Position numbers and translations under genes: made by a program. DNA of 64,000 nt from Diadema setosum. Taxonomy: Eukaryota; Echinodermata; Echinoidea; Diadematoida; Diadematidae. Below, piece after piece: positions 43,786-54,663 of this stretch. A model generated the notes under the pieces. That model did no database searches. It was not told the DNA's origin and saw nothing but the letters and a program-made list of their open reading frames with translations. The stretch's first letter is position 1, and every line of letters begins with the position of its first letter. Location of the stretch: the NCBI RefSeq assembly GCF_964275005.1, contig NC_092690.1, forward strand, positions 4,938,836 through 5,002,835, read 5' to 3'.

Positions 43786-44096
43786 TCCCCCCCCCCCCGT
43801 AGCCTTCCCTCAACACACACACACACACCCATATATGCACTAGACATCAACCAAAACAACAACAACATACCCACCAGTGCGCACTCACAAACACCAACAT
43901 TTGCACGCCAAATCACACTACATACTTGTGGTATCTTGGTTACCTGTTTCTTTGACAGTTAAACACACACCAAATTAAAACCGAAGCTAACTAAACATTT
44001 TACATGGGGGAAAAAAAAGTGACCAGCATAATGCTGATACATACCAATTCCTAAACATTAATACGGCTAAAACCTAAACTGACCATACATCTGACT

Positions 44097-44849
44097 CTAT
44101 GAAAGTTTCAACTGCTCCCATTTTTGCAAATGAAAACCGAGCTTACCTGCTTTAACCGCAACGTTCTTTTCCTCCTCTATAAAATCCAGAACAAATTTCT
44201 TTATCTTTTCCCTCTTGGGTAACTTATTTTGTTCTCTTGACCGAAATATTACAATTTTCATCAAAATTATCAAGGCATTCACGCATTTGATTCGATTTGA
44301 ACTACCTCGTAAACCTAAAAAAATATCTCTCCATTCTAATTCTTCTAACTCAACTAAATCATAAAACTCAATAAGAAACTGCCATATCGGCTTTACTTTC
44401 ACACAATCAAAAAATATATGTGAATAAGTTTCCCTTTCCAATTGACAAAAAGAACAAAGATTATCATTCACAAAACCAAACTTAAACAAATGTTCCCTTG
44501 TATATATCACCCCGTGTAACAACTTAAACTGAAATTCCCTATGTTTACTAAGTAAAGTCGTGCTTCTAGGTCTAAGAAATAAATTTCTAATTTCCTTATC
44601 ACTGCAATCATACTTCACTTCACCATATCTTATTTCCAGAGTATACAATTCTTGTAAAGCTGTAACAAAATACTCATACACTATTTTTGATTTAATATTT
44701 TGAAATTCTAATATCTTACCAAAAATCTTCACCTGTATATCATAATTTAATACATCAATTTGCTGAAACCTTACACTCCCTGTGGACTCTTTCCACTTTT
44801 CTGGAAGAACATTATAAATATCATTTATCTTAAATATACCATTTCCCAT
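44097..44849 (-). pseudogene. LINE ORF2, part 3: C-terminal Cys/His motif
   Basis: Third frame of the broken ORF2. It contains LSKHREFQFKLLHGVIYTRE and the zinc-knuckle-like CSFCQLERETYSHIFFDC (C-x2-C...H...C), the usual end of L1/Tx1-type ORF2. The stop is at 44097; the 3' UTR follows. Confidence 0.85.
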
Positions 44850-44854
44850 AATAC

Positions 44855-45475
44855 CTAAATTCGAAAATACCCAACGGGTTTAATAAAACCTCCTTGTAAA
44901 ATATGATGTACATTATAAACACCTTTTTCATATAAATCACAATCAAAAATACTCTTCCCTTTTATACATACTTTTCTATTATTAAATATAACTGGATTCA
45001 TCACTTCATCTTCAAAATTCCTACATTTATCCATTTCCTGCCATACCTTAACCATTTCTAAATAAAAAGGTGGAACTGGATTTGTCAATGTCAATCTAGA
45101 CCATTCATAGTCACATAAAAATAAGAACCTTCCTCCTACTGATCGAAAACTAAAATCAAAATACATTTTCCACCCAGATTTCTTCTCACCATACAATAAA
45201 CGTTTCAGCCACATAATACGTTGCGTTTTGACAAACAACTTAAAATTTATCATTCGCAGTCCCCCATTAACATAATCTTGATACATAATATTCCTTTTTA
45301 CCCGGTCTTTACCATTCCACAAAAATTCAAAAATCATCTTATCCAATTCAGGAAATATCCATTGAGGAACAACTATGAGTGATGAAACATAATTTAACCT
45401 TGATAATGCATAAGTTTTCAACAAATGAATTTTTCCCATGAGTGTTAAATCACGCTGTTTCCACCATCCTAACAA
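44855..45475 (-). pseudogene. LINE ORF2, part 2 (post-RT region), shifted frame
   Basis: It continues the protein after a frameshift: MLGWWKQRDLTLMGKIHLLK, then LSRLNYVSSLIVVPQWIFPE, the typical region after the polymerase in L1/Tx1-like LINEs. It ends at a second frameshift close to 44850. Confidence 0.85.
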
Positions 45476-47495
45476 CTTTTTTTATTCTACTCAATATTTC
45501 TTTAAAATTGATCTCATTCATCCCCCTCACATCTCTTACAAAATTCACCCCCAAAATTTTAACTGCATCAACATATTTTCCAGATACAGATAATACAGGT
45601 TTCTCTGTATCCTTACCCATCCACAAAAAATTAAATTTTTCTTTATTTACAATTAAACCGCTTATTTTCCCGAATTCATCAAAAATATACTGTAACCTAT
45701 TTAAAGATTTTATGTCCTTTATAAACAACGAAATATCATCCGCATATAAAATTTGCTTTATTTCATTTCCCCCAAAACATATTCCTTTTACAGTGTTATC
45801 TTTCCTTACTACTTGTGCCAGTGTTTCAATTACTAATAAAAACAAATACGGAGACAGGGGATCACCTTGCCTAACCCCTCTCTTGATTTTGAAATAACCA
45901 GTAGAGTGCCCTCCATTCATAACACAACTGCTAATATCCTTATAAAGCACCTTAACCCAGGAACAAAACGATTCACCGAAACCAAACCTATGTAAGACCC
46001 GAAATAAAAATTCATGTGCAACTGAATCAAACGCTTTTTCGAAATCCACTGTGACCAAAAACCCACTTGTATAGTGCAAAGAATGAAATAACATATCATC
46101 TACTAATCTTACCGCTTCTCCTATATTCCTATTCTTTATGTACCCAACTTGATCAAAATGAATAATCTCTCCCAAAACTTCTTTAATTCTATTTGATAAG
46201 ACCTTAGATAATATCTTATAATCTACATTCAAAAGTGTAATTGGTCTATAATTTTTGATGTATAGTACATCCCTATTTTCTTTTTCTAATAAAGTAATAA
46301 CACCTTGCTTTTCTGATATTGATAAAGCCCCTTCATCATATGCCTCATTCAGAGCATCTACCATCATTTGCCCCAGAACCGACCAGAAAGTGAGATAAAA
46401 CTCCACTGTGAAACCATCGTTTCCAGGAGCTTTATTACCTTTCATTTCTTTTAAAACCATAAAACATTCATTTATATTAACTTTCCCTTCACAACTTTCT
46501 CTACTCTCTTCACTTAATTTCGGAATATCATCAAAAAATACACAATTTATATCATAGATATATTCATCATTATTAGAATACAACTTTTCATAAAATAACC
46601 TAATTACTTTCATTATTCCATTTACATCCTTTATCAACTGTTCTTTATTATCATATATTTCCTTAATAACACTTTTCTTTTTATTAGATTTCAACAATTG
46701 TTCAAAATACTGTGTTTTTGTTTCTCCTTCTTCAAACCATTCAGCCCTAGACCGAACTCTCAAACCTTGTCGAGAATACTCATATATTTTTCGTAACTCC
46801 GATTTCTTCTCCTCTATATCATCTACTACCGCATTGCTGGATGAAACTAATATCTGGTTCTCTAATTCCTCAATATTTCTTTCTAACTCCTCTATTCTAC
46901 TTCTTCTCAATTTTGCTTTATCTTTAGAATAACTTATAATATATCCCCTCATTTTCATTTTCATAAAATCCCATAACAATCGTTTACCCTGAATACTCAA
47001 ACTCAATTCTTCCCTTAATCTAATTATTTCATTACTAAATTTTTCAACAAATTCTCTATCCATACATAAACTGTTATTAAATTTCCAGTATGACTTACCA
47101 TAACAAAATATATCTACCAACTGTTCAACCTGTAACAAAACACCAGAGTGATCAGGCGTTATTGACGTTATTATTTCACACTTTTTCACAGAGTGTTGTA
47201 AACTAGAAGAACAAAACCAGTAATCTAAACGGCTTTGAATAACAGGCCATTTTTGTCTAAACGTAAATTGTTGTTTATTCAGATTTCTCTTTCTCCATAT
47301 ATCTATCAAATTATATTTATTCAAAAAATCTTCAAATTTTTCATTAAAAACAGTTTTCAACACCTTCCTTGGTCCCATATAATCTAAACTTCCATTCATT
47401 ATCAAATTAAAATCCCCTCCTATAAAAAACAATTGATTAGGATTATACAACCTAGATACACTAATATCTAATTTCTGCAAAAACTCCACTTGCAT
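45450..47495 (-). pseudogene. LINE ORF2, part 1: endonuclease 3' half and reverse transcriptase
   Basis: 681 codons from an internal Met; the frame continues upstream (PTRDKER) to the truncation point. The endonuclease part shows FFIGGDFNLIM, SRLDYWFCSSS and TPDHSGVLL. The reverse transcriptase part shows KAPGNDGFTVEFYLTFW, NYRPITLLNVDYKILSKVLS, GFLVTVDFEKAFDSVAHEFL, KIKRGVRQGDPLSPYLFLLV and QILYADDISLFI. It ends at a frameshift near 45450-45475. The product would make and insert LINE cDNA; here it is a decayed copy. Confidence 0.9.
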
Positions 47496-47517
47496 TCTCT
47501 CTTTATCTCTTGTAGGG

Positions 47518-47559
47518 AACTTGCTTCAGAACCTTGTAGATGTAGATGCCGTAGCTCTC
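47518..47559 (-). pseudogene. 42-bp fragment of histone H2B coding sequence
   Basis: The minus strand translates without interruption to ESYGIYIYKVLKQV, the conserved H2B alpha-1 segment (about residues 35-48 in standard numbering). The fragment lies exactly between the 5' truncation of the LINE and the (CA)n array, in the same orientation as the LINE but not in its reading frame. It is a junction fragment, not a gene. Confidence 0.88.
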
Positions 47560-47563
47560 ACAC

Positions 47564-47594
<31 letters not shown>

Positions 47595-47595
47595 T
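47558..47595. repeat. (CA)n array at the LINE 5' junction
   Basis: About 18 CA units with one CG interruption, matching the array at the other end of the LINE. Confidence 0.93.
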
Positions 47596-47599
47596 GCAG

Positions 47600-47907
47600 A
47601 TGAAAAACGTTCCCCAGCCCCAACATGCCCCACCAGTTTAGTCCTGTTCTGAGGTGCTATATCTGGAGAAAAGATCTGAATTGAACCCAAGAGGTATATA
47701 AAATAGGCCTTCCCTCTAGAACGTCTTTAGTTTGTTCCCTTTGCCTGGCTTTTCCTGGTTGGGCAAAAACAAAAACAAAAACAAAAACAAAAACAAAAAC
47801 AAAAACAAAACAAAAACAAAAAACAAGAAAAATGCTTTTTACATGTAGAGTAGTTAAATCTTCGAGGAAAATAAAAACACGTTTACCACAAGAAGGGCGT
47901 TTCTCCT

Positions 47908-47942
<35 letters not shown>

Positions 47943-48660
47943 TTCCTTTTCAGTCAACGTCTATGTTATTAATAGACACCTATAACAGGACAGCAAACCA
48001 CCCTCGTGCTATATGCACACCAACACCTCTATATTATTTAAATAAGTATACGAACAAAGCGTATTCTTGGGATATGCTAACAAAGAAATAAAAACAGAAT
48101 AATGAGAAGAAGCAGGCGACGACAATGGCAACGGAGATGACAAAGAAGAAGAAAAGGAGGAGGAGGAGGAGGAAGAAGAAGAAAAACATAAAAATCGATA
48201 AAGAAATAAAACAAAAAACAAAAATAAACATTATCTGGTCCGAAATTGCTCGAAGCAAATATCGTTATTCTCTTCAATCTGTCGGATGTTAAAAACAGCG
48301 ATTTAAGGAAACAACAACAACAACAACATCAATAGTCAGGAATATTTTATATAATCATAGTCGAGTGAGTTACGCCAAATACAAACCACATAAAACTTTA
48401 TGTTTGTTTCTTCGTTTGTTTTTGTCTTTTTGTCTTCTTTTTTCTTCTGGAGGGGATGCTGTACCTATTGGAGTCAACGGTGTGCGTTATGATTTTACAG
48501 GCTGGGAAGCGACAACATTATATAACGTAGAGGGCGCTATTCGGCATCTGTCAGAGGCACAACAGGTGAGCTGCAGCAGTCGATTGGACAGTCTGTGGTT
48601 ACTAGTACTAAAGTGTACGGCCGGGCTATTTACTATTAAGTATAGATGATAGAGCGGGGG
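47600..48660. other. Non-coding stretch with simple repeats
   Basis: It contains an (AAAAAC)n hexanucleotide array at 47764-47823, a (CT)n run at 47918-47941 and a purine-rich GAA/GGA stretch at 48130-48190. No gene seen. Confidence 0.55.
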
Positions 48661-49420
48661 CGCTCCCAGCCCCCCCCCCCCCCCCCCCCCACCCCCCCCC
48701 CCCCTCCAGATTTCGGGCCGTGGGCCGTCGACCGCGCGATCGCGACGAAAATTGGCACACACATTGCCTATGACGTAATTTAAAGTTATACCATTAAGTT
48801 AATTTTTCAAAAAAATTATCATTTATGCTAAATTATGCTAATTTATGCATAGGTATGCATGAAATCAGACAATTTGGTGTAAATCACTAAACAACGCTCA
48901 AAACAGGCACATTTTTTTGTGTAAATATTCTTTTCAGTGTCCTTAGCAAATGTAAGAGAAAAAAAAATGTGCCATCAGAAAAAAATGTCTTAAGTATTTT
49001 ATTGTTTTTGAATTTCTTATGTAATTCTTTGCTTTTTGTACTTTATGTTTTTCATTGTTTTTTCAATGAAATTTGTCCGCGACATTGTTCCGGACAAGAA
49101 ATATGTTATTAATTTATTTTAATCAATAAAACCCCAAAATAATCATCCTTTTATGAAATTTGCCTGTAAGCATCGTTTGCATTGGAACTGTACACGAATT
49201 CACGTTTTTGAGCAATTTTTGGTCTGACAGGCACGTACATATTAATGTGCAACTTCGGCACCGCGCGCCCGGGCATCGCAAATTTGGTGTCAAAAGACGC
49301 GGGAGACTCGAAAGAAAAAAGTCATGAAATGTCGCGGCGATAGCTTTTCGCGATAGCGACATCGCGCGGAACGTCGAGGGGAGCACCGCCCCCCCCCCCC
49401 TCCCGGCCTAGTTAGGGTTA
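48661..49420. repeat. Poly-C-bounded, CpG-rich segment
   Basis: It begins with a G/C block and a long C-run (about 48670-48704), then CGCGCGATCGCGACG; it ends with GTCGCGGCGATAG, ATCGCGCGGAACGTCG and another C-run (49389-49400). The AT-rich middle is non-coding. The two CG-rich ends are inverted in style, so this may be one old element about 750 bp long. Confidence 0.4.
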
Positions 49421-51500
49421 AACATCAGATGAAATAATATTACTCAGCATTGGTTGAAGATGAAGAAGTAGAAAAGTGAGGAAGAGAAGAAGAAGAAGAG
49501 AAGAAAGGAGAACACGAAGAAAGAGACAAACGAAGAAATTCAGATAAAGAGGAATGAGAAGAGAAGAAGAAGAAGAAGAAGAAGAAGACTAAATTAAGGA
49601 TCTGAGGAGATGGCCATAAGAAGACAAAGAAAATGAGAAGGGAGGTGACTCTTCCCAGATGTGAAGGAGAGAGAGAGAAAACAACAACAACAACAACAAC
49701 CACGAATCGGTATAAGGGTTATGACTAGTAGATAGCATTATTATACTGTCTCTGTCATTACATATCCCTATTCAATATGCTACGAAAAAGTTAATTTGAC
49801 CACTCTTTTTTTTTTAACGAGAACGATCTGTCTGTTTATTTTGTCTGTTTGTCTGTCTATAATATATGCCTGTTTGTTTTGTACGTCTGTCTGTCTGCTT
49901 GATGTTTATTTCTGCCTCAGCTTCCTCCCTTTCACTCTGTCAAAACAGCCAGTAGTACATATAGATTTTTTTTTTTTTTTTTTGTAACCGGTGAACAATA
50001 ACGTTCCATACTTAGCCTGCTATTACCCATGAGTATCTATCTAGATGTATTCCATGTACTATCGAATACTTGAAAGTTTTTTTGTTTGTTTGTTTGTTTG
50101 TTATCTTTGTTTACTTTGTTTGGTTGGTTTTGGGCTGTGAACTGTATCAATCGCGTCTCCGCGGTGAGCAAGTTTCATAATAATTTTGTATTCATTGTCC
50201 TTACCTACTACAGCAAGTTCTTCGGCACATAATGGTTCGGCTAACATGGATTCCGAAATAATGAACGGCAAACGCTAAAAGGCTATGATGATATTACTTA
50301 TTAAACTTCCGGGTCATGAGATTTAAAAGTGGAAAGGGTCACACGCCGAGTCCTCTATACACGACTACAGGACAGGATAGGCTCGTAGTATAGGCCCTTT
50401 TTATAGTATAAACTCTTCTCCGTGCATGGGCATTATAGCGACTCTTGTATTATGCATTCATGCCAGTGCATGCTTCCATATACATTATAGAACAAACTCG
50501 GAGCCCAGAAACAATAAACACTGAACGGCAACAACAACAACAAAAATGTTAGGCGTGGCTGCGGAGCGTTTTCCAAATTCCTGAATGAACCCATTACCCC
50601 ACACTTCCTTCTTAATCGATCCTTATGACGTCATCTCATTGTCACAATGTTCCTTCTCTGTTCTACGTTTGTCTTTCTTTTTTTCTTTCTCTCTCTGAAT
50701 GTTGTTTACAGAGTCCTTGACCATGCAGTATCCATCCATGTAGAAATTCAAGAATGATGTGATACTCCCGCCCCTTTATCAAGCATGCAGGCTAAAAATG
50801 TGTGCTTTGGTCCCAGATTAAAAAAAAAAAAATGTAGCAACTCTTGCTAAAATAATTAGCATTATCTGTATTCTCTTAGCAACAGCCAACCATCTCAGGA
50901 AGCAGGATTATTGTTATTCATTATGACAATTGTATGCACTGCATAGCGAGAGTAAATTTATCATTTTGTAGGCCTATTTAGCATTGATCACTGTATACTT
51001 ACCACCGGGATTACTTTACTGTAACCATTTTTTCCAAGGAGCGCGGAACACTTTGTGTGTATGAGTGTGTGTGTGTGTGTGTGTGGGGGGGGGGTGATTT
51101 TCGGTTGTTGTTGTTGTTGTTTAGATCTTTTTTTTTTTTAAACGATGGGGGACAGGGGTGGGGGAGGCTGCACCCCCAGGAGGTTCCGCGGCTCCTGCTC
51201 TATAGAAAATGAGAAGCTCTCAGGGCGACACAGAATTCCAGTCATAGGCCGGAGTGTCACTCATGGGGGCGGATCTAGCTTTTTGCTATAGGGCTGGGGG
51301 GGGGGGGGGGGGGAGAGAGGGTGACCCAATGACCTTGGGTCATGACAAGCAAACCCCCCCCCCAAAAAAAAAAAAAAAAAAAAACAACAACAACAACAAC
51401 AACGAACAAACAAACAAACAAGAAAGAAGAAAGAAAGAAAGAAAGAAAAAAAAAACATTGTCACATGCTTTGATGTCACTTCTATAATATACCCAAATCG
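49421..51500. other. Non-coding stretch with simple repeats
   Basis: GAA-rich stretch at 49455-49590, T-runs, a (GT)n at 51066-51084, a G-run at 51297-51312 next to GGGGGCGGATCTAGC (a fragment of the GGCGGATC element family), and A-rich AAC/AAAG arrays at 51366-51455. No gene recognised. Confidence 0.5.
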
Positions 51501-51510
51501 GCGACAAGGA

Positions 51511-51575
51511 AAATGAATGAATGAATGAATGAATGAATGAATGAATGAATGAATGAATGAATGAATGAATGAATG

Positions 51576-51626
<51 letters not shown>

Positions 51627-51638
51627 TAATCAATAAAT
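51511..51638. repeat. Compound (AATG)n-(AATC)n tetranucleotide array
   Basis: About 17 AATG units change abruptly to about 12 AATC units by a single-base switch in the repeat unit, then decay to AATT/AATA. Confidence 0.95.
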
Positions 51639-51888
51639 GAAAAAAAAAGTCACTGATTGCAATGTACTTGGATTTTCAGAACCAAATCTTTGACCCTGGA
51701 TCAGGATCATGATGACCCCCTTTAACTAATCTCTCCCTTTTAACCCAATGGACCTATTCCAGACATTCATTTATACATTCATTAATGAATTTCAGATGGA
51801 TAATTATTGCTAATCAACAGATGATAGACAAGCGATGAACAAAAACATTATGATATTATATTAAATGGGTTAGTCAAATACCGGTTAG

Positions 51889-52250
51889 TGATTGGCTAAG
51901 CACAGTCACGTGATGGAGGAACATTGGTAATGTTCGCCCATTGGCAGAACATTTTTGTAATGTTCTTCCATCATGGGAAAACATTTTCACGTAACAAATG
52001 ACAAACGATACCAAACGATTGAACAATCATATTTTTCACGCAATCGATAAGATAAATTTGACTGTAAAATTTAATAATCGAACAGAATGTTATGATGACT
52101 TTTGTTGTCGGGAACATGTTACCAAACGTTCCACCCTCAGGGTTTGAAATGCTATTTCGGGATGCTATCTATCCCTCGACTTCGTCTCCGGACTTATAAC
52201 CTCCCTAAATAGCATTTCAAACCCTTCGGGTGGAACATTCGGTATGTTCC
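51889..52250. repeat. Nested hairpins with GGAACAT motifs
   Basis: 52111-52250 is a palindrome: GGAACATGTTACCAAACGTT and GGGTTTGAAATGCTATTT are inverted at AAATAGCATTTCAAACCC and GGTATGTTCC. A second GGAACATTGGTAATGTTC-type hairpin lies just left at 51930-51985. Confidence 0.75.
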
Positions 52251-52720
52251 CTCCCCCGCCAGTCATCATCAGTATTTATATAAACCAACCATCAGCAAAG
52301 CACAGCCCTGTTATACCAAATAGGCGGAGGTCGGTATCTTTATTTTTATTCAATAACAGTTCACCTGTTTCTTCATGGCTGTGGAAACTATTTTTAAATA
52401 ATGTTGGGTGGTATTGTCTGTCCATGTATACCAGGAGATACCAGGCTGTACCGGAGAGAATCCTCCCTACCCCCTCTATATCCAAAAAAAAAAAAAAGTA
52501 AAAAACACTAAAGACAAAACAAGTCACTAGTGTGTGTGTTTTTTTTTTCTTCTTTTCTTTTCTTTTCTTTTTTTTCTTTTTTTTTTTTTTGACGGGGAAC
52601 CAAGGAAGAAGGGAAGAGTTACAGCGATGTCTGTCTGGTATAGTAAGCTGATTTTGAAGGGGGGGGGGGGGAATCGAGTGAATATTGAGGGGTTCAAGAT
52701 CTTTTGGGTATAGTATATGA

Positions 52721-52983
52721 ATGGTTAGGAAAGGTAGGTATAGGGAGACTTGTTTTGGAGGTGGGCTTTATTCTGTTAGCTCTGCCTGTTTTATTCAGCA
52801 TATTTCCAGTTTTCTAGCATGGGTTGAACAGATAGACTTACATGAGAGTGTTCAATTCATGCTAGAAACGTGGAAAATATGTTGAATAACACATAGCTAA
52901 CAAAATTATAGCTAACAAGTATATGGCCTATCCAGAATAAAACCCTCTAAAATAATTCTCCCTATGCTACCCTTCCTAACCAT
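52721..52983. repeat. 263-bp foldback MITE
   Basis: ATGGTTAGGAAAGGTAGGTA at the left pairs with TGCTACCCTTCCTAACCAT at the right; inner arms (TTCTAGCATG / CATGCTAGAA, ATATTTCCA / TGGAAAATAT) also pair. Confidence 0.82.
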
Positions 52984-52989
52984 ATTACA

Positions 52990-53170
52990 AAGGCAAGGGA
53001 ATAACATCTGTAGCAAACCTTGGAAATGCGTACTTTTCTTTTAAAAAGATGTTGAATTTTCTTTGAATGCATGTACTATAGTATTACATTATTTTTTCTT
53101 TGCTAATCATTATCGTTGTCCATGTATGACGTCATGAATTGTAGTCTTCTCATCCAGCAATATATACTGA
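52990..53170. mobile_element. MITE family A, fragment
   Basis: It carries AAAAAGATGTTGAATTTTCT, TGACGTCATGAATTGTAG and TCTTCTCATCCAGC in the order seen in the 24456 copy; the ends are lost. Confidence 0.6.
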
Positions 53171-53260
53171 ACCTTTTTCGATGGGCTGGAACGCAGCGGC
53201 CGCCGCGGTATCGGTACTGCGGTACGGTTCGGGGAGCCCAGTGGGGAACGAGCTAGCATA

Positions 53261-53488
53261 CTGTACGAGCTGAAATTTTCGCGGTGGTTTTATTTTCGCG
53301 AATTTCGCGAATCGCCTTTGAACCGAAAAAAAAAATAACAACACGCGAAAATAATAACGCACAAATAACTAAGATCAGTTCAACCGTTCAGTTCGACCCT
53401 CGCTACCGCGAAATTAACAATACGCGAAAATGTCCGCTAAGTAGCTCTTCGCGAAAATATCTGTACGCGAAAATTTCAGCTCGTACAG
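53261..53488. mobile_element. TA-type MITE with CTGTACGAGCTGAAATTTTCGCG ends
   Basis: Left terminus CTGTACGAGCTGAAATTTTC and right terminus GAAAATTTCAGCTCGTACAG are perfect inverted copies; TA precedes the left end. The interior has many TTTCGCG/CGCGAAA motifs, as in families D and E. Confidence 0.85.
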
Positions 53489-53489
53489 G

Positions 53490-54528
53490 TGTACACGGCG
53501 CGGACTAGTCAGGGAGTGCTCCCTGGTGTAGTTCAGTGCAGTGGGAACGTGTCGAACGTGTACATACAGGAAGCGCGCATCGGGCGGGTCGGCTGCAAAT
53601 GAATCGGTACGCGGTACCGGTGCACGCATCGCATTCATTTACATACAAGTTTAGTCCCCATGTGGAAGCAAAGACAGGGTACCTCGGCCACTCGCGATGG
53701 ATTTCGCTACGCTCTTAATTTACTAAAGTCCACTTTCCAGCCTCACTGGTAGAAAACATACTTTGCCGCATGGACTAGAGTCTAATCCAAGGAGAGAGAG
53801 TGATCCGCTAGAACTCGACAAACGGTAGCCAAATATCTATCCATCGTAGCAGCACGTGTGATAGCATCGGATTCACATCCTCTTCGTAAGCCGTAGACGT
53901 CGGGCCGGCTGCTTGAGAGCGTTCGCTGGTGTGCGACCTGGCTGGGAACTCTACTACTACGCTAGCAGCAGAGTAATCATTGCATTGTGTGCATGTGTTT
54001 AGCTGTAGCTTCGTGTACAAGCTACATTTGCAAGTTAAAATTCCATGTAGCGTGACCCTCGAATCGAGGGCTAGAATTACTATATGTCACCATTTGAATT
54101 AAATTTACTGGCAGTTTTCCTCGACTGTTAAGGATTTTCCTCTTGTATTTGCATTGAAAACCACTTGAGGAGGTTCAGACAGTGAATTGCACGTTATCAC
54201 CCTGTCTCACAAGCGATTCAATAGACAATACAATACCGGTATTCAATATCCAGCTTACATTCTGTAGTAATCAATACTACTAGTACTACTATACTACTAC
54301 TAGAGTGTGGACTGTGGTCTAGAACCGCAGTTTGCTAAGATTTTCATTTTAAGGCAAGGGAATCCAAAGTGTTATTACTGTTACTAAGTGTAACGTTACT
54401 TGTTAGCGCTACCTACTGTAGGCTAGGATGATGCCTTGAAATTTTACTTTTTCTATGATTGTGCAAAACTGTCTAAAAACTGTCAAAAAAATACTGGCAT
54501 TGACTTTAGTAACACTCGTCACATCACG
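53490..54528. other. 5' flank of PTPMT1
   Basis: The segment 53490-53630 and parts up to about 53960 are CpG-richer than average and could include the promoter, but no TATA box or defined start site is visible. No other gene recognised. Confidence 0.4.
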
Positions 54529-54663
54529 ATGGGTAAAGCACTATTCTACACCACGCTCTACTGGAACGTGTTTATGAAGAACGTGTCATCGCGAAACTGG
54601 TACGACAGGATAGACAAGACAGTGATCCTTGGAGCATTACCATTCAGGAGTTACATCTCTCAG
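54529..54663 (+). CDS. PTPMT1: PTPMT1 exon 1
   Basis: 45 codons ending at a consensus donor CTCTCAG|GTATGT. The segment RNWYDRIDKTVILGALPFRS is diagnostic for the family; the hydrophobic/aromatic first 16 residues correspond to the mitochondrial-targeting N-terminus. Confidence 0.93.

Larger units (their letters stand above)
42990..47517 (-). mobile_element. 5'-truncated L1/Tx1-like non-LTR retrotransposon (LINE)
   Basis: The element reads right to left: 3' half of an apurinic endonuclease, reverse transcriptase, a C-terminal Cys/His motif, a 1.1-kb 3' UTR, an AATAAA (AAATAAAAGAATATTATAAA) and a short A-tail at 42998-42990. The coding part is split into three frames by at least two frameshifts, so this copy is dead. 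It is flanked by (CA)n at both ends, and a histone H2B fragment sits between its truncated 5' end and the right-hand array. The APGNDGFTVEFY and FADD/YADD-type motifs suit the L1/Tx1 group; the exact clade is not resolved. Confidence 0.92.

Noticed and set aside
45442..45897. 151-codon plus-strand frame over the LINE
   Set aside because: Antisense shadow of the reverse transcriptase; no family resemblance in this frame.
47764..47823. Regularly spaced repeats suggesting a CRISPR-like array
   Set aside because: It is a simple (AAAAAC)n array with no spacers, in an animal genome.
54436..54528. Upstream in-frame extension of PTPMT1
   Set aside because: The family N-terminus starts at MGKALFY; the extra 31 codons have no counterpart and the inner ATG has the better context.
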